A DNA stretch of 64,000 nucleotides from JAVBOO01 sp031550435 (GTDB taxonomy: Bacteria > Bacillota > Clostridia > Lachnospirales > WRAX01). The stretch is from the NCBI GenBank assembly GCA_031550435.1, contig JAVBOO010000034.1:12524-76523 (forward strand), read 5' to 3'. The notes under the pieces are model-generated. The model was not told the DNA's origin. It searched no databases and was given only the letters and a program-made list of their open reading frames with translations. Both the position numbers and the translations under genes were made by a program. Below, in pieces: positions 43,805 to 51,741 of the stretch (positions are counted from its first letter, which is position 1; the number at the start of each line of letters is the position of its first letter).

Positions 43805-43926
43805 TATGCGGCTCAGACAAATATTTTTTTGCGGGGATGTGAACAAAATCAAAAGGGCAGCTTAATACCGGTAAGGTCTTTCTGCAACGGCCGGGCTAAA
43901 CCCCGCTGCCCGGCGCAACATTTTTA

Positions 43927-43955
43927 TTGTGTAAGCCTGTTTTTTTTGATATAAT
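43927..43955 (+). promoter_or_regulatory. Promoter of lepA-hemW
   Basis: TTGTGT, 17-base spacer, TATAAT, about 170 bases before the lepA start. Confidence 0.65.
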
Positions 43956-44128
43956 CCATCGGATGAATATAATACTCGGCAGCAAAACAGAGAAATAAGA
44001 GTGTTGAAAACCGAGCCCTTGTATAAGCCCGCGACCTTATGGGACTGCGGCGCTAAATCCGGCGGAAGGCTTAATTGTCGCCGCAACAGAGTAAGTATGT
44101 TGTTAAAGTCACAGTTTGGAGTTAGTTT

Positions 44129-45937
44129 ATGAACAGACAGGAAAGAATCAGAAATTTTTGCATAGTCGCTCATATAGACCACGGCAAATCGACGCTTGCG
44201 GACAGGCTGATACAGAAGACAGGCGTTTTAACCGAGCGCGAAATGCAAGAACAGGTGCTCGACAACATGGATATCGAGCGCGAAAGAGGGATAACGATTA
44301 AAGCGCAGTCGGTACGGCTGATTTATAAGGCCGACGACGGCGAAGAATATACGCTGAACCTTATAGACACACCGGGTCATGTGGACTTTAACTACGAGGT
44401 ATCGAGAAGCCTTGCTGCGTGCGAGGGAGCCCTCCTGGTCGTTGACGCTTCTCAGGGTGTTGAGGCGCAAACTCTTGCGAATGTTTACCTCGCGCTTGAC
44501 GCGGGGCTTGAGGTTGTACCCGTAGTCAATAAAATTGACCTGCCGGGTGCTGACCCCGAAATGGCCGTTAAAGAAATCGAAGACATTATCGGCATTGTCG
44601 CGGAAGACGCTCCCAAAATCTCGGCAAAAAACGATATTAATATCGAAGAAGTATTTACGAGAATAGTCAAGGATATTCCCGCTCCTAAGGGAGACGAGAA
44701 AAAGCCGCTCAAGGCGATTATCTTTGACAGCGTGTTCGATGCGTATAAAGGCGTTATCGTATTTGTCAGAGTGTTTGACGGCAGCATAAAAAAAGGCAGC
44801 CGCATAAGTTTTATGGCGACCGGTAAGGAATACGATATAGTCGAAACGGGCTATTTCGGGCCGGGAAGATTTTTGCCCTGCGAAGGGCTGCGGGCCGGCG
44901 AAGTCGGCTATATAACGGCGAGCATAAAGAACCTAAAGGATACGCATGTAGGCGACACGGTAACAGACGCTGAAAACCCGACGAGAGAACCGTTCCCGGG
45001 CTACAAAAAAGCCGTGCCGATGGTGTTTTGCGGTATTTTCCCGGCGGACGGCTCAAAGTATCAGGATCTAAGAGATTCTCTCGAGAAACTTTCTCTTAAC
45101 GACGCGTCGCTGCTGTACGAACCCGAAACGAGTATTGCGCTCGGTTTCGGATTCCGCTGCGGCTTTTTGGGGCTTTTGCATCTCGAAATAATACAGGAAC
45201 GCCTGGACAGAGAATATAATCTTGATCTTGTAACCACCGCTCCGAGCGTTATTTACAGAATTTATAAGACGGACGGGACTATGGTTGAGCTCTCGAACCC
45301 GAGCAATTTCCCGGATCCTTCGACTATCGAATACACCGAGGAACCGATAGTAAAGGCGGAAATCATGCTTCCGACCGAATATATCGGAACGATTATGGAG
45401 CTTTGCCAGCAGAGACGCGGCGAGTATAAAGGCATAGAATACCTTGAGGCGACACGTGCCAAGCTGATGTACGAATTGCCGCTGAACGAGATTATTTATG
45501 ACTTTTTTGATGTTTTGAAATCGAGGAGCAAGGGTTATGCCTCGTTTGACTATGACTTAATCGGGTATCAGCGCTCAGACCTTGTCAAGCTTGATATCCT
45601 GCTTAACCGCGACCCCGTTGACGCTCTTTCGTTTATAGTGCACAGAGAGACATCTTATGACCGCGGGCGCAGGATGTGCGAGAAGCTGAAAAAAGAGATA
45701 CCGAGACATCAGTTTGAAATACCTATACAGGCTTGCATAGGCGCGAAGGTAATAGCGCGCGAAACCGTCAGCGCGTTGAGAAAAGACGTACTCGCGAAAT
45801 GTTACGGCGGCGATATCACACGAAAGAAAAAGCTGCTCGAAAAGCAAAAAGAAGGCAAAAAGCGTATGAGACAGGTCGGAAGCGTCGAACTGCCGCAATC
45901 GGCGTTTATGAGCGTTTTGAAGCTGGAGGAAGAATAG
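44129..45937 (+). CDS. lepA: Elongation factor 4 (LepA)
   Basis: Ribosome-associated translational GTPase, 602 residues. G1 is A-H-I-D-H-G-K-S-T-L (near 15), G2 includes E-R-E-R-G-I-T-I-K, G3 is D-T-P-G-H-V-D-F, and G4 is N-K-I-D. The C-terminal domain unique to LepA is present (S-V-E-L-P-Q-S-A-F-M-S-V-L). ATG 44129 follows TTGGAG. hemW begins immediately after the stop codon, the usual lepA-hemW pair of Firmicutes. Confidence 0.97.
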   Translation: MNRQERIRNFCIVAHIDHGKSTLADRLIQKTGVLTEREMQEQVLDNMDIERERGITIKAQSVRLIYKADDGEEYTLNLIDTPGHVDFNYEVSRSLAACEGALLVVDASQGVEAQTLANVYLALDAGLEVVPVVNKIDLPGADPEMAVKEIEDIIGIVAEDAPKISAKNDINIEEVFTRIVKDIPAPKGDEKKPLKAIIFDSVFDAYKGVIVFVRVFDGSIKKGSRISFMATGKEYDIVETGYFGPGRFLPCEGLRAGEVGYITASIKNLKDTHVGDTVTDAENPTREPFPGYKKAVPMVFCGIFPADGSKYQDLRDSLEKLSLNDASLLYEPETSIALGFGFRCGFLGLLHLEIIQERLDREYNLDLVTTAPSVIYRIYKTDGTMVELSNPSNFPDPSTIEYTEEPIVKAEIMLPTEYIGTIMELCQQRRGEYKGIEYLEATRAKLMYELPLNEIIYDFFDVLKSRSKGYASFDYDLIGYQRSDLVKLDILLNRDPVDALSFIVHRETSYDRGRRMCEKLKKEIPRHQFEIPIQACIGAKVIARETVSALRKDVLAKCYGGDITRKKKLLEKQKEGKKRMRQVGSVELPQSAFMSVLKLEEE

Positions 45938-47086
45938 GTGGAGGCTTTTTCTATCTATATCCACATACCGTTTTGCATGAAAAAATGCGGATATTGTGAT
46001 TTTTTATCTTTTGAGAGCCGCGAGCAAGACTATGAAGCCTATGTTGTGAGGTTGTGCGAGGAAATTGCCTCGGCGGGTCTTTTGACCGGCAGTGTTAACC
46101 GCAGGGGTAAGCTTGCGAAAGACAAACTTGTCCCAACCGTTTTTGTCGGCGGAGGAACACCGACGGTTTTGACCCCGCAGCAGTTGAAGCGTATTTTTGA
46201 CTGTTTGAAAAAGAACTTCAGGTTGAGCGATGATTGTGAAGTCACGGTTGAAGCCAATCCCGAGACGTTGACGGACGAAAAAGCGGAAGTACTTAGGGCA
46301 TCCGGTGTAAACCGCTTGAGCATAGGTTTACAGTCGGCGGACAATAAGCTGCTTCGTACTCTCGGCAGGATACACAACTACGAGCGCTTTGCCGAAGCGT
46401 TTGAATATGCCAAAAAAATAGGTTTTAACAATATTAATGTTGATTTGATGTTCGGCTTGCCCGGACAAACGGCTTACGACTGGGAAAAAACTCTTGAAAC
46501 CGTTATCGGGCTTAAGCCCGAGCATATATCATGCTACAGTCTCATGCTTGAAGAAGGTTCGGATTTCGGAAAGCGCAGTGATTTGATGCTGACGGGTGAA
46601 GACGAGGAAAGAGATATGTATTACAGAGCCAAAAAACTTCTGGGACTGAACGGCTACGAGCAGTACGAGATATCGAATTTTTCCAAGGCGGGCTTTGAGT
46701 GCAGGCATAATCTGGTTTACTGGACGCTCAAGGACTATATTTCGTTCGGGCTGGGTGCGCACAGTTACTCGAAGGGGCTCAGGTTTCAAAACACAGCCAA
46801 AATCGACGAGTATCTCAGCGGTGACTTTTCGCGCAGAGAGGTAATGGCTCTGAGTGCCAAGGACAAATATTCCGAGTTTATGTTTCTCGGGCTTCGGCTT
46901 AACCGCGGAGTGAGCGCGCAAGCGTTTAAAGATCAGTTTAATATGTCCATGGACAGGATATTCGGCGCGAAGCTCAGGGAACTGAGCGACAAAAAGCTGC
47001 TCAGTTACGACGGAGAGACGGCCGTGCTCACAGAAAAGGGAATAGACCTTTCAAACATAGTTTTCTCGGAAATGTTGTTGGACTAA
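45938..47086 (+). CDS. hemW: HemW-like radical SAM protein
   Basis: A 382-residue radical SAM protein. The cluster motif is C13-x3-C17-x2-C20 (P-F-C-M-K-K-C-G-Y-C-D-F), followed by T-V-F-V-G-G-G-T-P-T. HemW family members act as haem chaperones; they lack coproporphyrinogen dehydrogenase activity despite the older name. The GTG start abuts the lepA stop, with GGAGGAA 8 bases upstream inside lepA. Confidence 0.93.
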   Translation: MEAFSIYIHIPFCMKKCGYCDFLSFESREQDYEAYVVRLCEEIASAGLLTGSVNRRGKLAKDKLVPTVFVGGGTPTVLTPQQLKRIFDCLKKNFRLSDDCEVTVEANPETLTDEKAEVLRASGVNRLSIGLQSADNKLLRTLGRIHNYERFAEAFEYAKKIGFNNINVDLMFGLPGQTAYDWEKTLETVIGLKPEHISCYSLMLEEGSDFGKRSDLMLTGEDEERDMYYRAKKLLGLNGYEQYEISNFSKAGFECRHNLVYWTLKDYISFGLGAHSYSKGLRFQNTAKIDEYLSGDFSRREVMALSAKDKYSEFMFLGLRLNRGVSAQAFKDQFNMSMDRIFGAKLRELSDKKLLSYDGETAVLTEKGIDLSNIVFSEMLLD

Positions 47087-47106
47087 CGCATTCAAACCGG
47101 TATAAT
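47078..47106 (+). promoter_or_regulatory. Promoter of the 185-aa secreted protein
   Basis: TTGGAC, 17-base spacer, TATAAT. The -35 lies inside the last codons of hemW. A CAAGCGTGCGAG-CTCGCTTG hairpin follows at about 47118-47143. Confidence 0.7.
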
Positions 47107-47180
47107 CGGTTCATACGGTCAAGCGTGCGAGTTATTCTCGCTTGTTTGACACAACGAAATTACGCGGCGGAGGACTACAA

Positions 47181-47738
47181 ATGAAAAAACATATTATTTC
47201 ACTCGGTCTATGCGCATTATGCTTGCTTGCGGTAAGTATGGCGGCACAGCAAAAAACATACGCTTCAAGCACACCCGGCTCGAGCGGAGACCCGATTGTT
47301 ACAAAAAGTTATGTTGACGGAAGGTTCGCGGAGCTTGCAAAAATGATAAACGACTCAAAGGCACAGCCGGGGGGTACGTCTTCCGGTGTGACTGCAAACG
47401 TTTCAAAAGATGAGCTGATAAATGAGGTTATGGCACAGATACAGTATTTTTACGGAGATTCATTCACGGGTTCGGAGGCGTTTAAGCCTGTACTTTTGAA
47501 AGCGGGTGAGGTACTTGTGGGTTATGAGGGTACGGAGATATCGCTTCGAAGCGGAAAGGCAGTCAGCTATGTAATGGTTGAAAACGGTATTCCCGACCTA
47601 ACGACGGGCGAAGAACTGCAAAACAATAAAAACCTCAGCGCTAATCATCTTCTTATCGTGCCGAAGTATGACGCCAGAGGGGTAAAGGCGGTCACAGACG
47701 CTTGGTTTATAGTAAAGGGCGGGTACGATAAGTTTTAG
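47181..47738 (+). CDS. Secreted protein of unknown function (185 aa)
   Basis: A 185-residue exported protein starting at ATG 47181 (GGCGGAGGACTACAA). The signal peptide covers about 1-29 (M-K-K-H-I-I-S-L-G-L-C-A-L-C-L-L). A Ser/Gly-rich segment is followed by V-T-K-S-Y-V-D-G-R-F-A-E-L, a short helix often seen next to collagen-like or coiled-coil surface proteins. The C-terminal domain (about 100-185) has A-G-E-V-L-V-G-Y-E-G-T-E-I-S-L-R-S-G and L-L-I-V-P-K-Y-D-A-R-G-V-K. I do not recognise a named family. It has its own promoter and terminator. Confidence 0.75.
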   Translation: MKKHIISLGLCALCLLAVSMAAQQKTYASSTPGSSGDPIVTKSYVDGRFAELAKMINDSKAQPGGTSSGVTANVSKDELINEVMAQIQYFYGDSFTGSEAFKPVLLKAGEVLVGYEGTEISLRSGKAVSYVMVENGIPDLTTGEELQNNKNLSANHLLIVPKYDARGVKAVTDAWFIVKGGYDKF

Positions 47739-47800
47739 CCGATGGATACTTTTTTGTGTTGAAGGTTGCGCCGAATCGGCTGCAAAGCGGAATTTTCTAA

Positions 47801-47832
47801 AATCCCGACCGGGGTCCCGGTCGGGATTATTT
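47801..47832 (+). terminator. Terminator of the secreted protein gene
   Basis: AATCCCGACCGG and CCGGTCGGGATT form a perfect 12-bp stem, followed by ATTTCG. Confidence 0.85.
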
Positions 47833-47868
47833 CGCTCGCGGTTTTATCGCCCGGTATGGCGGCTCAAC

Positions 47869-48128
47869 AATATTACTTCGGCAACAAAATATAGGCATGT
47901 TGAAAAATCGCCTTGCGGCTTTCCATTGAAAATGGAAAAACACCATTTTTCAATGGAGAGCGCCGCTCGCTCAACCCACTAAAGTGGGTTTCGTGCGCAA
48001 TTTTCAACACTTCCGATATAGGAAAACGCTATATTTTGTTGTTCCCTCGCTAAGACGCAAAAACGCGTCTGCTCGGCACGAGTAACCGCGTAAGTATTTT
48101 ATACGGTATTTAACTTCCGCGGTAATAT
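47869..48128 (+). repeat. Dispersed element B (B5), complete and interrupted
   Basis: Has both 8-bp termini, AATATTAC (47869-47876) and GTAATATT (48121-48128). The internal palindrome CAACAAAATATAG / CTATATTTTGTTG is split by an insertion at 47896-48015. Confidence 0.9.
47896..48015 (+). mobile_element. 120-bp MITE-like insertion (type C) inside element B5
   Basis: The insertion is flanked by a 7-bp direct duplication ATATAGG (47889-47895 and 48016-48022). The uninterrupted sequence exists in copy B3 at 15.1 kb. The ends are imperfect inverted repeats: GTTGAAAAAT on the left and ATTTTCAAC on the right. The interior holds hairpins CCATTGAAAATGG, CCATTTTTCAATGG and AACCCACTAAAGTGGGTT. No ORF. 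Related ends (GAAGTGTTGAAAAT) occur at 9349 and 53410. Confidence 0.85.
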
Positions 48129-48399
48129 TATGTATAAAACTTTGTGTTATGTGGAAAACTTGTATTCAAAGAGTTAAAACTCTGCCGCTTTTGGTTTTCG
48201 ACAGCGAAAAGCGGACGGTTTCGACATAATCCCCGTCAAAACGATTTGCGCTTTCTATGGCGGCAACTCTATCGTCAGAAAAAAATCGTCAAAAGTAAAC
48301 TTATTCAGATAAATCATTCAGGAACATTGTTTCGTAACGGTATAATATTATCAAAAATGGAAGAATATTAATGGTTATTTCATAAAAAAACCGCAAAAC

Positions 48400-48416
48400 A
48401 TGAAATTTTGTTTCAT
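48400..48416. promoter_or_regulatory. Palindromic operator candidate upstream of rpiR
   Basis: ATGAAA-TTTTG-TTTCAT is a perfect 6+5+6 palindrome, 13 bases before the -35 box. A further half site TTTCAT lies at about 48379. Sites of TGAAA/TTTCA type suit RpiR-family regulators. Confidence 0.5.
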
Positions 48417-48429
48417 ATCGCACAATGCC

Positions 48430-48458
48430 TTGAAATATCCTTGCACAGGTGATATTAT
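48430..48458 (+). promoter_or_regulatory. Promoter of rpiR-murQ-PTS unit
   Basis: TTGAAA, 17-base spacer, TATTAT with an upstream TGA (extended -10). Predicted start near 48465, about 40 bases before the first codon. Confidence 0.7.
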
Positions 48459-48504
48459 GCCTTATATATAGTGCAGAAAGGTCGCGGTTACGATAGAAGG
48501 GTTA

Positions 48505-49329
48505 TTGTATATTATTAAAAACGAATATGATAATCTGTCGAGAATAAATAAACTTATTGCTGAATATATACTCAAAAAACCTTCTGAAGTTATATGGTTT
48601 TCAGCAAAGGAGTTCGCAAATGAGATAAGCGTCAGCCAAGCGTCTATAACACGTTTTTGTCAACTTATAGGGTTTGAGGGATTTTCCGAACTCAAAATCG
48701 TCCTTTCGCAACAAATCACAAAATACGGTAACAATACACTTTATGAGTTCGATTCTGAGGATCTTAAAAACGATATAGTCGGCAATCTTCTGTATCAGGC
48801 GACTTGCGCGCTTAAGGATACCGCGGCAATGCTTTCGCGGGAAAAAATTACGGCAGCTGCCAAGCTTATGTTTAATTCCGAAAAAATCATGTGCTCGGGC
48901 ATCGGGGCAAGCGATCTTATAGCCCAGGATCTGATGCATAAACTGCTGAGAATCCAAAAAGACGCGGTGGTTTTCCCGGATAACGACCTCAGAAAAATTG
49001 CTTTGTCGCAGTTTACTTCTAAGGATTTGCTTATTGCCGTCTCGTATTCCGGTAAAAAACGGGAAACGATGGAATTGGCCACAATGGCCGCGTTGCAAGG
49101 CGTGCCTGTTCTCGCGCTTACGGGCGTCGGCTCGACGCCGTTATCCAGAATCGCCAAGCTGACTCTGGAGGCCGCAGCATTTGAAAGCGAATACAGACCG
49201 AGCGCGTTGAGCTCCAGGACGGCAACGCTTTTTATCGTTGATGTTCTTTTCTACACTTACAGCTTGTTCTTCACGGATAAGCCTTCCGAAAAATTGAGAG
49301 CTACCTACAATATCATAAATATGAAGTGA
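48505..49329 (+). CDS. MurR/RpiR family transcriptional regulator
   Basis: A 274-residue regulator. The N-terminal HTH_6 domain (about 1-75) shows I-A-E-Y-I-L-K-K-P-S-E-V and S-A-K-E-F-A-N-E-I-S-V-S-Q-A-S-I-T-R-F-C. The C-terminal SIS domain (about 110-250), which binds sugar phosphates, shows I-M-C-S-G-I-G-A-S and L-L-I-A-V-S-Y-S-G-K. The start is TTG 48505 after AGAAGGG. murQ begins 28 bases downstream. E. coli MurR of this family senses MurNAc-6-phosphate; here the same effector is a reasonable inference. Confidence 0.92.
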   Translation: MYIIKNEYDNLSRINKLIAEYILKKPSEVIWFSAKEFANEISVSQASITRFCQLIGFEGFSELKIVLSQQITKYGNNTLYEFDSEDLKNDIVGNLLYQATCALKDTAAMLSREKITAAAKLMFNSEKIMCSGIGASDLIAQDLMHKLLRIQKDAVVFPDNDLRKIALSQFTSKDLLIAVSYSGKKRETMELATMAALQGVPVLALTGVGSTPLSRIAKLTLEAAAFESEYRPSALSSRTATLFIVDVLFYTYSLFFTDKPSEKLRATYNIINMK

Positions 49330-49357
49330 GCCAAAAAACATAAAATGGGAGTCGAAT

Positions 49358-50248
49358 ATGTTAGAGAATTTAGTCACAGAGAAAAGAAACGAATATTCCA
49401 TGAATCTTGACCAAATGACCTCGCTTGAATTCTGCGAGGTTATGAATAATGAGGATATAAAAGCCGCGGCAGCGGTAAAAGGCAGTATAGAAAACATAGC
49501 CATGGTTATAGACATAACCGCCGAAAGAATGAAACGCGGCGGAAGGCTTATTTATGCAGGGGCAGGAACAAGCGGCAGGCTCGGGCTAATGGATGCCGCC
49601 GAATGCGTTCCGACTTTCGGCGTACCGGACGGGAGGGTAATCGGGCTGATGGCCGGCGGAGGAGATGCTACCGTCAGAGCGATTGAAGGTTCGGAGGATT
49701 CGGAGGAACTCGGACTTGCCGACATCAAGCGTATAGGTCTTACAAAAGACGATGTCGTCATAGGCATAGCAGCGAGCGGAAGAACGCCCTATGTCATCGC
49801 GATACTGAATTACGCGAACTCGATTGACGCATTCACGTCTTGTGTTTGCTGTAACGTGGGCTCAGTAATAGGCAAAATAGTCAATGTACCGATAGAGGTA
49901 GATGCGGGAGCGGAGGTTCTGACAGGCTCGACCAGGCTCAAGTCCGGAACGGTGCAAAAGCTTGTGCTTAACATGATTTCTACAGGGGCAATGATTAAGC
50001 AGGGCAAGGTTTACAAGAACCTTATGGTTGACGTAACCCCCACAAACAAAAAGCTTGTTGAGCGCAGCCGCAGGATAGTTACGGAAGCAACGGGCATTGA
50101 CTATGAGACGGCTGATAAAATTATGTCGTCGACGGGGGCGAGCTCGAAAGTCGCGATAGTAATGATACTCGCGAACTGCGACCGCGACGAAGCTGAAAAG
50201 CGGTTGCGGGATGCCGACGGTTTTATAAGGAAAGCTATCGAAAACTAA
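49358..50248 (+). CDS. murQ: N-acetylmuramic acid 6-phosphate etherase
   Basis: Cleaves the D-lactyl ether of MurNAc-6-phosphate to give GlcNAc-6-phosphate and D-lactate in the cytoplasm. The 296 residues match the family. The SIS-fold signature G-A-G-T-S-G-R-L-G-L-M-D-A-A-E-C lies near 68-83, with Glu in the expected catalytic place. I-G-I-A-A-S-G-R-T-P-Y and A-E-V-L-T-G-S-T-R-L-K-S-G-T follow. ATG 49358 has GGGAG upstream. It sits between the regulator and the PTS genes, so the PTS substrate is probably MurNAc. Confidence 0.95.
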   Translation: MLENLVTEKRNEYSMNLDQMTSLEFCEVMNNEDIKAAAAVKGSIENIAMVIDITAERMKRGGRLIYAGAGTSGRLGLMDAAECVPTFGVPDGRVIGLMAGGGDATVRAIEGSEDSEELGLADIKRIGLTKDDVVIGIAASGRTPYVIAILNYANSIDAFTSCVCCNVGSVIGKIVNVPIEVDAGAEVLTGSTRLKSGTVQKLVLNMISTGAMIKQGKVYKNLMVDVTPTNKKLVERSRRIVTEATGIDYETADKIMSSTGASSKVAIVMILANCDRDEAEKRLRDADGFIRKAIEN

Positions 50249-50264
50249 ACGGGGAACGATTACG

Positions 50265-51092
50265 GTGAAAAAATTTCTTTTGAGAATGACACCGGTTCTG
50301 GTAGTTGCCGGCTTATGCTATGTCGTTATGATCGGTTTTTTGGGTCAACCGGTCTATATGTTGCTGCTGACGTATCTGCTTTTGATACTTTGCGCAGCAT
50401 ATATCTTCCGGGCAAATATTTACACCTATATCAGCAACGCATATATGATGAGCGGCGATCTTCAGAAGGCAAAACGTGCGCTCGACCTTGCGAATAAGCA
50501 CGGCACAAAAAACGCTGTCGCCCTCTCTGCTTACGGAGCGATGCTTTTGCGGGAAGGCAGTTACGCCAAAGCGGTTGAACCGCTTGAAAAGGCCTTGAGC
50601 TTGAGGGGCAAGAACATGACGGATGTAAACACCTTGATTTCACTCGGCAGTGCATATTGGGCGACCGGGGAATTTTCGAAGGCCGCGGAAGCGTTTGAAA
50701 AAGTCGCTGCGGTTTCCGATAAACCTGACGCTTCCTTGCTTTTAAGTCTCGGATTTTTGTATATGTCGCTGGGCGACACGCAAAAAGCCGAAGAAAAAAC
50801 ACTTTTCGCGCTTGAGCAAAACGCTCCCGAGGCTTCCGTGCACGAAACGCTGGGGCTTATAGCGTATAAAAACACGGACTTTGACAGAGCTGAGACAGAG
50901 TTGAGACTTGCGCTTTCGCAGAATTCGAATCTTGTTGACAGTAATTTTGTTCTGGGTTTGATCTGCGAAACAAAGGGAGATGAAAAGTCAGCGAGATACT
51001 GCTACGACAAGGCGGAAAAGTGCGAGATCACTCCCTTGAATTTTGCAAAACCCGAGCAGATAAAAGCTAAAACACAGGTCATCAAGCGTTAA
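50265..51092 (+). CDS. TPR-repeat membrane protein inside the PTS operon
   Basis: A 275-residue protein starting at GTG 50265, 16 bases after murQ. Two TM helices (about 5-28 and 30-48: L-V-V-A-G-L-C-Y-V-V-M-I-G-F and Y-M-L-L-L-T-Y-L-L-L-I-L) are followed by at least five tetratricopeptide repeats (for example G-S-Y-A-K-A-V-E-P-L-E-K-A-L-S-L near 100, and A-T-G-E-F-S-K-A-A-E-A-F-E-K near 135). The TPR array probably faces the cytoplasm and binds a protein partner. I know no such protein as a standard part of MurNAc or PTS operons; its role is unknown. Confidence 0.8.
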   Translation: MKKFLLRMTPVLVVAGLCYVVMIGFLGQPVYMLLLTYLLLILCAAYIFRANIYTYISNAYMMSGDLQKAKRALDLANKHGTKNAVALSAYGAMLLREGSYAKAVEPLEKALSLRGKNMTDVNTLISLGSAYWATGEFSKAAEAFEKVAAVSDKPDASLLLSLGFLYMSLGDTQKAEEKTLFALEQNAPEASVHETLGLIAYKNTDFDRAETELRLALSQNSNLVDSNFVLGLICETKGDEKSARYCYDKAEKCEITPLNFAKPEQIKAKTQVIKR

Positions 51093-51108
51093 GACGAATT
51101 ATCGCGTC

Positions 51109-51167
51109 GGTATATAAATATAATGAAGAAGGCATATAAATATAACGAGGGAAGGGTATAAATATGA
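51109..51167 (+). repeat. AT-rich tandem repeat before the IIA gene
   Basis: Three imperfect units, GGTATATAAATATAATGAAG, GGCATATAAATATAACGAGG and GGGTATAAATATGAG. The third contains the start codon of the IIA gene. Confidence 0.7.
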
Positions 51168-51592
51168 GACCCGAATTGGTTGTAATGAGCCACGGCTTTT
51201 TTGCCGAACAGGCGCTTCGTTCCGCTGAAATGATAGCGGGCGATATCGAAAATTCACACTTTGTCTGTATGAGTGCGGAGGACGGGCTCGAAGGGACAAG
51301 AAAAAAGTTAAAAGCGATTTTTGACAAATTTGACGCGGCAACCCCCGTTCTTGTTGTTGTTGATATAGTCGGAGGAACGCCGTGCAACACAGCGGTCGAG
51401 ATGGCATTTGAACGTGATAATGTCAGGGTTTTGACGGGGCTTAATCTCAATATGATCATTGAGTATGCGCTCTCGTCGATTGAAAACGTTGATGAGCTGG
51501 CAGAGTTTCTTCGCGAAACGGGAACTCAGTCCGTTCAAATATTAAAAATTAATTTTAATAAGGGGGTCATCCGCGAAGAATACGAGGAGTGA
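51164..51592 (+). CDS. PTS system mannose-family IIA component
   Basis: A 142-residue EIIA of the mannose (Man) family. The phosphorylation site is H10 in V-V-M-S-H-G-F-F-A, which accepts phosphate from HPr. The core includes V-L-V-V-V-D-I-V-G-G-T-P-C-N, the second conserved loop. It is a separate protein here, not fused to IIB. GGGAAGGG precedes ATG 51164. It lies between the TPR gene and the IIC gene. Confidence 0.93.
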   Translation: MRPELVVMSHGFFAEQALRSAEMIAGDIENSHFVCMSAEDGLEGTRKKLKAIFDKFDAATPVLVVVDIVGGTPCNTAVEMAFERDNVRVLTGLNLNMIIEYALSSIENVDELAEFLRETGTQSVQILKINFNKGVIREEYEE

Positions 51593-51741
51593 TTCACGGT
51601 AACAGCAGACGCAAATGCCTGATAACGGCTCTGCCGCGAACTGTAACGGCAAAAGGCCGGAATTATATCCGTACCGCGGATTAGGGCTCGGCGTCTCGGC
51701 AAGACCGCAGTATTTGACAAAATCTGATGGGAGGCTACACA

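Larger units (their letters stand above)
43668..44128. other. 461-bp intergenic region, pepF to lepA
   Basis: No gene is seen. It contains the pepF terminator, a C/D-like sequence (GTGTTGAAAACCGAGCCC near 43999), a GC-rich hairpin-prone stretch, and the lepA promoter at 43927. Confidence 0.65.
47739..48504. other. 766-bp gap: terminator, B element with insertion, rpiR promoter region
   Basis: No gene is seen. Contents in order: terminator of the secreted protein gene, a type B element interrupted by a 120-bp insertion, an unassigned stretch (48130-48390), a palindromic operator candidate and the promoter of the RpiR-type regulator. Confidence 0.75.
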
